A DNA stretch of 22,731 bases from the NCBI GenBank assembly GCA_964392615.1, contig CAYMRB010000118.1, positions 1 through 22,731 of the forward strand, written 5' to 3'. Below are positions 6,312 to 13,446 of the stretch, one piece after another. This DNA is from CAYMRB01 sp964392615 (lineage in GTDB: Bacteria; Planctomycetota; UBA8108). Both the position numbers and the translations under genes were made by a program. The stretch's first letter is position 1. Every line of letters starts with the position of its first letter. Under the pieces are notes generated by a model that made no database searches, was not told the origin of the DNA, and saw nothing but the letters and a program-made list of their open reading frames with translations.

Positions 6312-7628
6312 CTACAGGCCACCCTCGAGGAACGGGCTCGCCTTGTACACGTCGTAGATCGTCACGCCGACCTTGCGCCGCAGCTTGCGCACCTCGTCAG
6401 TCTCGGGAAGCTCGTGGAGCTTCTCCTGCACCGCCAGGAGCGTCTGGTAGGCCTTTTCGAGGTCGGCGCCGCGATCGTCGACGCCGCGCGCGGCGCGGTA
6501 GAGCGCGACCGCTTGACCGTAGGCCTGGTGGATCTTGCCGAGGGTCTCGGCGTCGACGGTGCCGGTCGTCGTCGCGCCGGCGGAGGTCCCGGTGTCCTGC
6601 GAGCCCGTGTCGTCGTGCCGGTCCGGCTGCGTGTTGCCGGGCGTCGACTCGGTGCCCGTCGACGCGGTCGAGCCGTTCGGTCCGCGCGCGACCAGATCGC
6701 CGCTCGAGGCCTGCTCGATCGCCTTGACGCCCTTGCCGCTCGCCTCCTCCCAGTAGCCGAGCAGCTCGTCGCCTTCGTTGCCGCCGAAGACGAGCGGCAC
6801 TTGCTCGCCGTCGGGCATCGACAGCAAGCGCTCGAGGAGCTCGTAACCCTCATCGCGCAGACCGTGCTGATAGTACTTCCGCACGCCGCGCAGGTAGAGG
6901 TCGATCGGGTGCGACAGATGGCGCACGCGACGCTCGAGGATCTTGCGCTGCTGATCGTTGTACGCCTTCGGGTCGAGGTCGCGAACCTCGAGCACCTCCT
7001 CCTTGCGCAGGCGGACGTTGGTGCCGCTGATCAGCTTGACGTCGTAGCCGTCGTACTCCGTTGCGACGCTCGTCGCGACGAGCGTCTGGCGGTTCGCGAG
7101 GAGGATCTCGCGCGCGTTGGGTGTCGTCTGCGCCCCCGCGCTCGTCTCCTTGGGCACGAGCCGGTCGAAGACGATAGCCTTCGCCTCGAGCTGCCGCGCC
7201 TTGGCGCGCGCCAGGCCTTCCGCGTTCTCGGCCATCTGGCGCGCTCGGCTCTCCGCGGCGGAGAAGTCCTGCTCGGAGATCAGCCCGCGAATCGCGTCGA
7301 TCTCGCCGCGTTGCGCCGCCGTGATCTTCGTCAGGCTCTCGCGACGCGCCGCGGAGCTGCTGCCGTCCGACGCGCGGTCTCCGGACGTCGTCGCGACGGA
7401 GTCCGAGCCGTCGTCGGTCCGCGTTCGGTCGCCGCCCCGCGTGCGCTTGCGCGGCGTGCCGCGGGCGCCGGAGCCCGTATCCTGCGGCGTCGCGGGACGC
7501 ATCGTGGGCCCCGAATCCGTCGGCTCGGGACGGGCTTCGCGGTCGCGCTGGTAGTCGGTCCAGCCTACGAGGATGCCTCCGGCGAGCGCCAGGGCAGAGA
7601 TCAGAATGCAGAGTGACCGGAAGTCCAC
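6312..7628 (-). CDS. Membrane-anchored protein of unknown function
   Basis: A 438-residue protein that I do not recognise. It starts at GTG 7628 with FRSLCILISALALAGGILVGW, an N-terminal membrane anchor or uncleaved signal. Residues about 28-100 are a low-complexity, Thr/Ser/Asp/Arg-rich linker. Residues about 105-290 contain helical segments (EIDAIRGLISEQDFSAAESRARQMAE; ARAKARQLEAKAIVFDRL) that look like TPR-type repeats, a short beta segment (YDGYDVKLISGTNVRLRKEEVLEVRDL), and a further helical part. A second Ser/Thr/Gly-rich linker separates a C-terminal helical domain (LGKIHQAYGQAVALYRAA; LEKAYQTLLAVQEKLHEL). The layout suggests an envelope scaffold protein. The beta segment resembles small SH3-like domains that sit in secreted planctomycete proteins, but this is only an impression. 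No Shine-Dalgarno is visible at the GTG. Confidence 0.7.
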   Translation of the reverse strand: MDFRSLCILISALALAGGILVGWTDYQRDREARPEPTDSGPTMRPATPQDTGSGARGTPRKRTRGGDRTRTDDGSDSVATTSGDRASDGSSSAARRESLTKITAAQRGEIDAIRGLISEQDFSAAESRARQMAENAEGLARAKARQLEAKAIVFDRLVPKETSAGAQTTPNAREILLANRQTLVATSVATEYDGYDVKLISGTNVRLRKEEVLEVRDLDPKAYNDQQRKILERRVRHLSHPIDLYLRGVRKYYQHGLRDEGYELLERLLSMPDGEQVPLVFGGNEGDELLGYWEEASGKGVKAIEQASSGDLVARGPNGSTASTGTESTPGNTQPDRHDDTGSQDTGTSAGATTTGTVDAETLGKIHQAYGQAVALYRAARGVDDRGADLEKAYQTLLAVQEKLHELPETDEVRKLRRKVGVTIYDVYKASPFLEGGL

Positions 7629-7732
7629 GGTGTTGCGCTGCCGGGATGACGGCTCCGGAAAGTCCGACCGGTCGAGTCTCGACGACTCGATGCCGGGCAG
7701 AGGGCGTCCGCGGGACGGACGACGGACACTAC

Positions 7733-7759
7733 AGTGTAGCAGACGAGCCCCGGCGACAA
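7733..7759 (-). promoter_or_regulatory. Possible promoter of the membrane-anchored protein gene
   Basis: On the minus strand an extended -10 (TGCTACACT, -10 hexamer at 7738-7733) follows a weak -35 TTGTCG (7759-7754) with only 15 bp between. The -10 is embedded in the palindrome ACACT-AC-AGTGT. The leader would be about 100 nt. Confidence 0.35.
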
Positions 7760-7796
7760 GGCGTTTTCGCTGACTCGAGTTTTTTCCGACGCGCCG

Positions 7797-7824
7797 TTCG
7801 AAGCGCTTCCGCGCCTGCTACAAT
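7797..7824 (+). promoter_or_regulatory. Promoter of the HEAT-VWA gene
   Basis: TTCGAA (7797-7802), a 16-bp spacer and TACAAT (7819-7824) form a good -10 and a weak -35. Transcription is predicted to start near 7831, giving a leader of about 140 nt that includes the hairpins at 7827-7890. Confidence 0.55.
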
Positions 7825-7826
7825 GT

Positions 7827-7890
7827 CGTGCCCCGCGGTGAGGGCACGAAAAAAGGCCTTCGACCGAGAGGGGAAAAGCCGAAGGCCCTT
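7827..7890. other. Paired hairpins with A6 linker in the HEAT-VWA leader
   Basis: Hairpin 1 pairs CGTGCCC (7827-7833) with GGGCACG (7842-7848). Six A residues follow. Hairpin 2 pairs GGCCTTCG (7855-7862) with CGAAGGCC (7880-7887). Read on the minus strand, hairpin 2 plus T6 (7854-7849) has the form of an intrinsic terminator. Read on the plus strand, the two stems lie in the 5' leader of the HEAT-VWA gene. No known riboswitch class is recognised. Confidence 0.45.
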
Positions 7891-7973
7891 GGTGAAACTG
7901 ACATGTGACAGACATGGTATCGGTTTCTCCCGGCGCCGGCCTTGAGCGTTTCGCACCTGTGGACACTCTGATC

Positions 7974-9803
7974 ATGTGCCGATTCCATCAGCGTTTTACC
8001 GGTCCTGTCGCCCGGGCCTTCCTACCGTCCCTTCTCGTCGTGCTCGTCGCGGTCGCCACCGTCTTCGCGGCGACGCCTGCTAGCAGCCCGGGGGGCGAGC
8101 TGCCGCTCGCGGCACGAGACCGCGACAAGAAGAAGGACGACGAGAAGAAGAAGTCCGCCGACGCGGCCTGTGAGGCGAAGCTCGAGGAGATTCGCGAGAA
8201 CTTCGACCGCAACCGCGGCGCGGAGATCCAGGAGCGCATCCTGCAGATCGGCCAGTTCGTGAACGCGCCCTGCGACGCGACGGTGAAGTTCCTCGCGGGC
8301 CTGTTCGACTCCGAGGAGAACGCGGGCATCCACATGGCCATCACCGAGGTGCTCGGGCGCATCGGATCCGAGAAGGCCGTGCAGGTGATCGTCACCGAGG
8401 CGGCGCCGGCGCTCACCGGCGATTCGTTCAACGCGCTCGCGGTCGCGCGCGCTCTCGAGAACCCGCTCGCCGGAGCGGCCGAGCAGTGGCTGCTGCTGCG
8501 AGGAATGCGCAGCAAGTCCCTGCGGCGGAACAAGGAGGTCTGGGAGCGCGTCGTGCTCGCGGTCACCAAGTTCAGCCATCCTCAGCGCGTGACGGTGCTT
8601 GTGCGGGAGCTCGCCAGCAGAAAGACGGCGCCGGCGGTGCAGGTGGCCATCCTCGAGGGGCTCGAGAGCGTCGAGGACAAGAACCTCGTCGCGATCGCCG
8701 GCAAGCTCGTGTACTCGAAGGATCCGACGGTGAAGATCGCGGCGATGCGGCTCCTCTTCCGTCAGGGCGGCAAGAAGAACACGAAGATCTTCGTCAGCGG
8801 CCTGCGCAATGCCGACTGGCAGGTGCGTCTGCTCAGCCTGCGCACGCTCGCGAAGCTCGAGCACAAGAAGACCATCGAGTACGCGACCCACCTTCTGGCG
8901 GACAGGGATTACCGCGTGCAGGTGAACGCCGTGCGCGTGCTCTACAAGATCGCGAAGCCGGAGGTCATCCCGCCGCTCATCGCGCACATGGACAAGAGCT
9001 CGGGGCGCGTCAAGGACGACATCCTCGACGCGCTGACGCGGCTGACCGGTGTCGACCTCGGTCCGGCCGGCTTCCAATGGGAAGGCTGGTGGGAGCAGAA
9101 CGCCAAGAAGTTCAAGACGCTCAAGCCGCTCAACGCCGAGGAGTTCGCCGAGCTCAAGGCGAAGGCCGAGGAGGCCGGCACCGCGGCGTACCACGGGTTG
9201 CGCATCCTGTCCGATCGTTTCGTGTTCATCGTCGACTCGTCGGAGAGCATGAACGAGGAGTACGTCCCGCGCGACGATCGCACCAAGAAGAAGAAGCGGC
9301 GCACGAAGGTCGATCCGGGCGACTTGAAGAAGAAGAAGCTCTCGAAGAAGATCGACGTCGAGAAGAAGGAGCTCCGCAAGGTGTTGCAGGGGCTTCCGGA
9401 CGGCAAGAGAATCGACATCATACGATTCGAGAGCGTGATCACCGACTTCGTCCGCGACGCGCTCGGTCAGGGCGGCAAGAACCTCGTGCCGCTCACTCGT
9501 CAGAGTCGAGCCGCTGCCGTGAAGTTCGTCGACGCCGCCGAGGCGGCGGGCCAGACCTACATGCTGAAGGCGCTCGAGACCGCGTTCGCCAACGAGGACG
9601 TCGACACGATCTACTTGCTCTCCGACGGCGCGCCGACGCCGCAGGAGACCGCCGGCATGAAGGTGATCCTCGATCGCGTCCAGAGCATGAACCTCGTCCG
9701 CGCGATCAAGATCAACACGATCGGCATCGACCTCGAGACGGACACCGAGGAGTTCATGCGGGAGCTCGCCGAGGAGAACTTCGGCGTGTTCATGAAACGA
9801 TAG
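7974..9803 (+). CDS. Exported HEAT-repeat and von Willebrand factor A protein
   Basis: A 609-residue protein from ATG 7974, chosen because a signal peptide starts there (CRFHQRFTGPVARAFLP, then a hydrophobic core to TVFAA). A GTG at 7905 in frame would add 23 residues ahead of the signal. After a Lys/Asp-rich linker (RDKKKDDEKKK), residues about 70-370 form HEAT-like helical repeats (for example VQVNAVRVLYKIAKPEVIPPLIAHM). A VWA domain follows at about residue 415: strand FVFIVDSSESMN has the MIDAS D-x-S-x-S, Thr in GQTYM and Asp in LLSDGAPT complete a metal site. A Lys-rich insert (TKKKKRRTKVD) splits the first helix region. It is likely secreted or periplasmic and used for protein binding. 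It appears monocistronic, with no obvious Shine-Dalgarno. Confidence 0.88.
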   Translation: MCRFHQRFTGPVARAFLPSLLVVLVAVATVFAATPASSPGGELPLAARDRDKKKDDEKKKSADAACEAKLEEIRENFDRNRGAEIQERILQIGQFVNAPCDATVKFLAGLFDSEENAGIHMAITEVLGRIGSEKAVQVIVTEAAPALTGDSFNALAVARALENPLAGAAEQWLLLRGMRSKSLRRNKEVWERVVLAVTKFSHPQRVTVLVRELASRKTAPAVQVAILEGLESVEDKNLVAIAGKLVYSKDPTVKIAAMRLLFRQGGKKNTKIFVSGLRNADWQVRLLSLRTLAKLEHKKTIEYATHLLADRDYRVQVNAVRVLYKIAKPEVIPPLIAHMDKSSGRVKDDILDALTRLTGVDLGPAGFQWEGWWEQNAKKFKTLKPLNAEEFAELKAKAEEAGTAAYHGLRILSDRFVFIVDSSESMNEEYVPRDDRTKKKKRRTKVDPGDLKKKKLSKKIDVEKKELRKVLQGLPDGKRIDIIRFESVITDFVRDALGQGGKNLVPLTRQSRAAAVKFVDAAEAAGQTYMLKALETAFANEDVDTIYLLSDGAPTPQETAGMKVILDRVQSMNLVRAIKINTIGIDLETDTEEFMRELAEENFGVFMKR

Positions 9804-9857
9804 GTCTCCTCGGCTTGAATCTCTCATAGTCCGCCGCAAACACGGTTTCCGTTCGGG

Positions 9858-9886
9858 TTTTCACGCCCGTGCTGCGGTGATAGGAT
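9858..9886 (+). promoter_or_regulatory. Promoter of the candidate noncoding RNA
   Basis: TTTTCA (9858-9863), 17-bp spacer and TAGGAT (9881-9886), with TG one base before the -10 (extended -10). Predicted start is near 9893, 90 bp beyond the HEAT-VWA stop. Confidence 0.5.
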
Positions 9887-9892
9887 CGAGCT

Positions 9893-10122
9893 ACCAACCG
9901 GGTGCGCTGCCCAGGTCTCGGCGCGGCACCCGGCCACCGTGTCGGACGACCGACACCAGACCCGTGGATCGTGGCGAGCCCGGCTCGCCGGACGCGAGTC
10001 TCCGTCAGCTGGAGGTTCGGGCGGGAGATGGTGGAATGGGGACCAAGCGACGCCGTGGCGGGCCGCGGCGTTCAGCGCAGTTCGAGACGCCTCGCTCCGG
10101 TCGGTGCGAGGCGTTTCATTTT
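9893..10122 (+). ncRNA. Candidate structured noncoding RNA
   Basis: About 230 nt between a plausible promoter and an intrinsic terminator, with no believable ORF. Clear stems are CCGGGTGC/GCACCCGG (9898-9905, 9926-9933), GTGTCGG/CCGACAC (9939-9945, 9950-9956, loop ACGA), GGCGAGC/GCTCGCC (9973-9979, 9983-9989) and ACGCCG/CGGCGT (10050-10055, 10066-10071). It does not show the conserved parts of RNase P RNA, SRP RNA or tmRNA. It is convergent with oxyR and its 3' end overlaps the oxyR stop by a few bases. It could instead be a long 3' untranslated region of the HEAT-VWA message. Confidence 0.4.
10087..10122 (+). terminator. Intrinsic terminator
   Basis: Stem ACGCCTCGC (10087-10095) with GCGAGGCGT (10106-10114), a 10-nt loop, and tail TTCATTTT (10115-10122). 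The tail points to plus-strand use. The minus strand lacks a T tract beyond the stem, so it is weaker as the oxyR terminator. Confidence 0.8.
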
Positions 10123-11033
10123 GACTTGCGCGCCGTCCGCGGCATGCAGTCGACGATGAGCCGGCCGAGTCGACGGTAGGCCTCGTTGCCTGGAGCGGTG
10201 TGGCGCCATGCGAGGCCGATCGTGCGCGACGGTTGTGGTGACGCGAGCGGCACCACGGTCACGCTGTCCTGCGGACGCACCTCCGACACGACGGCCATCG
10301 CGGGAAGCAGGGTGATGCCGATGCCATTCGCGACCATGCGGACGAGTGTGCCGAGGCTCGACGCGCGGCAGTCCGCGAGCTCGCCCGCGCCGGCGGCCTG
10401 GCACAGGGGCACCAGCTGATCGCGCAGGCAGTGGCCGTCGTCGAGCAGCAGCACCTCCTCGGCGTCGAGATCGGCCAGGCGCAACCGGCGGCGTCGAGCG
10501 AGCCGATGCCCCTCAGGAACCGCGACGACGAACGGCTCGACGAAGAGCTCCACCGTTTCGAGGTGGCCGAGGTCCGCCTCGAGAGCGACCAGGAGCACGT
10601 CGAGCTCGCCGGACTCCGCGAGGGCGACCAGCTCGGCGGTGCGCTCCTCGCGCAGCAGGACACGCGCGTCGGGGTAGCGCTCGCGGACGCGCGACAGCGC
10701 TGCTGGCAGCAGATAGGGTGCGATCGTCGGAATGACGCCGAGGTGCACGGTGCCGGTGAGTGGATCGCTGCTGCCGCGGGCCGCGTCGACCAGGGCGTCG
10801 ACCTCCGCGAGGACGCGACGTGCGGCCGCGATCACGGCCTCACCGGCCGGAGTCACGAGGACGCGGCGCCGATCCCGCTCGAAGAGCTGCACGCCGAGGG
10901 CGTCCTCTAACTGGCGAATCTGCGCGCTCAGACCGGGCTGGGTCACGTAGCAGGCCTCCGCGGCGCGGCGGAAGTTCAGGTGGCGGGCGAGGGCGACGAC
11001 GTACTCGAGCTGGCGGATGGTGGGACGTTCCAT
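10116..11033 (-). CDS. oxyR: Peroxide-sensing LysR-family regulator OxyR
   Basis: A 305-residue LysR-type regulator. The N-terminal winged helix-turn-helix covers residues 5-65 (IRQLEYVVALARHLNFRRAAE, then QPGLSAQIRQLEDALGVQLFERD). The effector domain carries the OxyR signature DGHCLRDQLVPLC: Cys202 and Cys211, nine residues apart like the Cys199 and Cys208 that form the peroxide-driven disulfide in E. coli OxyR. The gene is divergent from a ferritin-like gene at 11145, with an OxyR-like operator between them. It should therefore act on both genes and respond to hydrogen peroxide. Start ATG 11033 was chosen because the family N-terminus begins there; upstream extension would cross the operator. 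A possible promoter (TTGATA, 16 bp, TAACCT on the minus strand) puts the start of transcription only a few bases before the ATG, so the message may lack a leader. Confidence 0.95.
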   Translation of the reverse strand: MERPTIRQLEYVVALARHLNFRRAAEACYVTQPGLSAQIRQLEDALGVQLFERDRRRVLVTPAGEAVIAAARRVLAEVDALVDAARGSSDPLTGTVHLGVIPTIAPYLLPAALSRVRERYPDARVLLREERTAELVALAESGELDVLLVALEADLGHLETVELFVEPFVVAVPEGHRLARRRRLRLADLDAEEVLLLDDGHCLRDQLVPLCQAAGAGELADCRASSLGTLVRMVANGIGITLLPAMAVVSEVRPQDSVTVVPLASPQPSRTIGLAWRHTAPGNEAYRRLGRLIVDCMPRTARKSK

Positions 11034-11046
11034 GGTGAACTGCAGG

Positions 11047-11083
11047 TTATCACATCGATTGTTCTTATCAATTGGAGTAATCG
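11047..11083. promoter_or_regulatory. OxyR-type operator between oxyR and the ferritin-like gene
   Basis: ATTG (11058-11061)-N7-CAAT (11069-11072) is a LysR-type palindrome with the spacing of the OxyR half-site pair ATAG-N7-CTAT. Flanking tetramers TTAT (11047-11050) and ATCG (11080-11083) fall at the same 11-bp step and match 3 of 4 bases of the expected half-sites. A wider inverted repeat ATCGATT/AATCGAT also frames it. Confidence 0.6.
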
Positions 11084-11144
11084 ATCGGTCGCGGCGATGA
11101 TCGTTCTCTCGGAACTGGCCATCACCTTCATGGAGACCCGAATC

Positions 11145-11558
11145 ATGGCGAAGAACGAGCTGATCGACGGATTGAATCGCGCGCTGAACCGAGAGGTCAC
11201 GACCTTCCTGCGCTACATGCTCCAGGCCGCGGCGATCAAGGGAGCCCAGTGGGAGAGCGTTCGGGAGATGTATCAGGGCGAGGTGGTCGACGAGGTCGGT
11301 CACGCGCAATACCTCGCCGCGCGCATCCGCGCGCTTGGCGGCGTGCCGAAGCTCGCGCCCGACCTGACGCCGCCGCCGGAGGATCCGCGCAGCATGCTCG
11401 AGAACGACGTCGCGGCGGAGCGGGATGACGTCGCGCACTACCTCGAGCTGGCGGAACTGGCCGAGGAGGCCGGCGTCGTCGACGTGAAGTTCAAGATGGA
11501 GGAGCTGGCGGCGGAAGAAGCGGCGCACGCGGAGGACATGCGGCGGATGCTCGGGTAG
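11145..11558 (+). CDS. Ferritin-like diiron protein
   Basis: A 137-residue four-helix protein of the ferritin/bacterioferritin-like superfamily. The likely iron ligands are Glu17 (helix A), Glu50 and His53 in EVGH (helix B), Glu92 (helix C), and Glu125 and His128 in EAAH (helix D): the usual E, ExxH, E, ExxH pattern. It is shorter than classic bacterioferritin (about 155-160 residues) and has a proline-rich B-C link (APDLTPPPEDP). The heme-ligand methionine cannot be judged. ATG 11145 has GGAGA about 8 nt upstream. It is divergent from oxyR, so peroxide-induced iron storage or detoxification is the natural inference. It could belong to a Dps-like or DUF-type ferritin subgroup rather than bacterioferritin proper. 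Confidence 0.88.
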   Translation: MAKNELIDGLNRALNREVTTFLRYMLQAAAIKGAQWESVREMYQGEVVDEVGHAQYLAARIRALGGVPKLAPDLTPPPEDPRSMLENDVAAERDDVAHYLELAELAEEAGVVDVKFKMEELAAEEAAHAEDMRRMLG

Positions 11559-11570
11559 GTTCACGGAGCT

Positions 11571-11646
11571 CCTGTTTGCGAGCTTTGCGCCTTTGCGTGA
11601 TCTCTCTGGCAGGAGTTGTCACGCGAAGGCGCAAAGATCGCAAAGG
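11571..11646. repeat. REP-like inverted repeat
   Basis: Arms CTTTGCGCCTTTGCGTGA (11583-11600) and TCACGCGAAGGCGCAAAG (11619-11636) match at 17 of 18 positions around an 18-nt centre. Both arms continue outward with a further TTTGCGA/TCGCAAA-type segment. It sits 12 bp after the ferritin-like gene and may end its transcript. The repeated CTTTGCG units look like a dispersed palindromic element. Confidence 0.75.
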
Positions 11647-11730
11647 AAGAGGCAGCGCTCGACAGCCGACGACCGCATGGCAATCTCCTCGCCGATGTTC
11701 GACAATCGCGCCGGACAGCCACGAGGAACC

Positions 11731-13419
11731 ATGCACAGCTTCTGCCGCTTCACCCGACCGCTCGTCTGCCTCCTCCTCGTTCTCGTCGCCTCGCCGGCCG
11801 TCGCCGACGATTGGCGCTGGAAGGAGGGCCGTCAGGACCTCGTGAAGATCTGCGCCGGCGAGCGTGCCGCCGCGATCAAGGCGCTCGAGAAACGCCTGGA
11901 GAAGCAGCCCGATCACGGCGAGGCGCTGTTCCTCCTCGCGCTCGCGACCGCGCAGGAGGGCGACCTCGAGCGCGCGATGGGCTGCGTTCGTCGCGCGGTC
12001 GATGCCGGCCTGCCGATCGAGCGCTTCCTCGCCGGGCCGCGCGAGGTGGCGCGACCGCTCATCTCGAGCGACGCGTTCCGCTCGTTCGCGCGCGATCGGC
12101 ACGGCGAGCTCGTTCACGGGCCGACGCTCGGCAGCGTGACCGATCGCAGCGCGCGGTTCTGGATGCGCACCGTGCACGAGGCGCCGGTGCGTGTACGTTG
12201 GCGCGTCGCGGGCTCGAGCGATTCGTGGCGCGAGTCGGCGGCGATGAAGACCGCCGCGTCGCGCGAGTACACCGCCGTCGTCGAGGCCGGTGCTCTCGAA
12301 CCGGCCACAGCGTACGACTATCGCCTCGTCGTCGACGGTCGCGAACTCGAGCGCACGTACCGCTTCCGCACGTTCCCGCGGGCGGGATCGTCGGCGCGCT
12401 TCGACATCGTGTTCGGCGGCGGCGCGGCATTCACACCGTCGTACGAGCGCGTGTTCGCGACGATCGCGTCGCACCAGCCCATCGCGTTCCTGCAACTCGG
12501 CGACAACGTCTACATCGACGCGCCGACGCACGGTGCGGTCGGCGAGTACTGCTACTACCGCCGCCAATCGTCGGCTCCGTATCGCGAGCTCGTCGCGTCG
12601 ACGAACGTCGCAGCGATCTGGGACGATCACGACTTCGGCACGGACGATTGTCACGGCGGTCCGAAGATCGATAGTCCGCCGTGGAAGCGCGCGGTCTTCC
12701 GAACGTTCCGCAACAACTGGAACAATCCGCGCTACGGCGGCGGCGACGAGCGGCCCGGCTGCTGGTTCGACTTCACGCTCGGTGACGTGCACTTCATCCT
12801 GCTCGACTGCCGGTACTACCGCACGGCGCCGAAGAAGCCGCCGAGAAAGGCCAAGAAGGCGAAGAACCCGCAGAAGAAGCCCGCGACCGCGAAGCGCGCG
12901 AAGAAGGCGAAGAGGCCGCCAGCGAAGGTCGCGCCGCCGTCGATGCTCGGCCCGGAGCAGAAGGCGTGGCTCTTCGAGCGCCTGCGCACGTCGATGGGCA
13001 CGTTTAAGGTCATCGCGTCGTCGGTGCCGTTCTCGAGCGGCGTCAAGCCGGGCAGCGGCGATCCGTGGGATGGCTACCCGGAGGAGCGCGAGGAGATCTT
13101 CTCGTTCGTCGAGAGGCAGCGCATCGAAGGCGTCGTGCTCATCGCCGCCGATCGCCACCGTTCGGACGCGTGGCGCACCGAGCGCCCGAACGGCTATGAC
13201 CTCTACGAGTTCCAGTCGTCGCGTCTGACGAACATCCACACGCACGGCGTGTTGAAGGCGTCGCTCTTCGGCTTCAACAAGGACCGCTCGTTCGGCCTCC
13301 TATCGTTCGACACGACGAAGGCCGACCCGGAGGTCACGTACACGATCGTCGACATCGACAACCGTCCCGTGCACACGATGACGCTGCGCCGGAGCCTGCT
13401 CGAGTTCTCGTCGAAGTAG
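11731..13419 (+). CDS. Exported PhoD-like metallophosphatase with N-terminal TPR region
   Basis: A 562-residue protein. ATG 11731 follows GAGGA closely and opens a Sec signal peptide (residues 1-25, cleaved at AVA-DD). Residues about 44-97 resemble TPR repeats (AIKALEKRLEKQPDHGEALFLLALA; EGDLERAMGCVRRAVD). A fibronectin-like N domain typical of PhoD proteins covers about 118-220 (GPTLGSVTDRSARFWMRT). The metallophosphatase core has QLGDNVYID near 253-261, WDDHDFG near 296-302, DCRYYR near 360 and ADRHRSD near 472. It should hydrolyse phosphoesters in the periplasm or outside the cell using bound metals. A Lys/Ala/Pro-rich insert of about 40 residues (366-405) breaks the core. It is the first gene of a three-gene operon. 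Confidence 0.92.
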   Translation: MHSFCRFTRPLVCLLLVLVASPAVADDWRWKEGRQDLVKICAGERAAAIKALEKRLEKQPDHGEALFLLALATAQEGDLERAMGCVRRAVDAGLPIERFLAGPREVARPLISSDAFRSFARDRHGELVHGPTLGSVTDRSARFWMRTVHEAPVRVRWRVAGSSDSWRESAAMKTAASREYTAVVEAGALEPATAYDYRLVVDGRELERTYRFRTFPRAGSSARFDIVFGGGAAFTPSYERVFATIASHQPIAFLQLGDNVYIDAPTHGAVGEYCYYRRQSSAPYRELVASTNVAAIWDDHDFGTDDCHGGPKIDSPPWKRAVFRTFRNNWNNPRYGGGDERPGCWFDFTLGDVHFILLDCRYYRTAPKKPPRKAKKAKNPQKKPATAKRAKKAKRPPAKVAPPSMLGPEQKAWLFERLRTSMGTFKVIASSVPFSSGVKPGSGDPWDGYPEEREEIFSFVERQRIEGVVLIAADRHRSDAWRTERPNGYDLYEFQSSRLTNIHTHGVLKASLFGFNKDRSFGLLSFDTTKADPEVTYTIVDIDNRPVHTMTLRRSLLEFSSK

Positions 13420-13446
13420 GTCGCTCGACGCGCCATGGAGGTCCTC

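Noticed and set aside
9893..10122. RNase P RNA, SRP RNA, 6S RNA or tmRNA
   Set aside because: The conserved sequence blocks of these RNAs were looked for and not found; only a generic structured RNA can be supported.
9877..10179. Small plus-strand ORFs between the HEAT-VWA gene and oxyR
   Set aside because: They span strong hairpins and a terminator, overlap oxyR, and have Arg/Pro/Ser-rich random composition.
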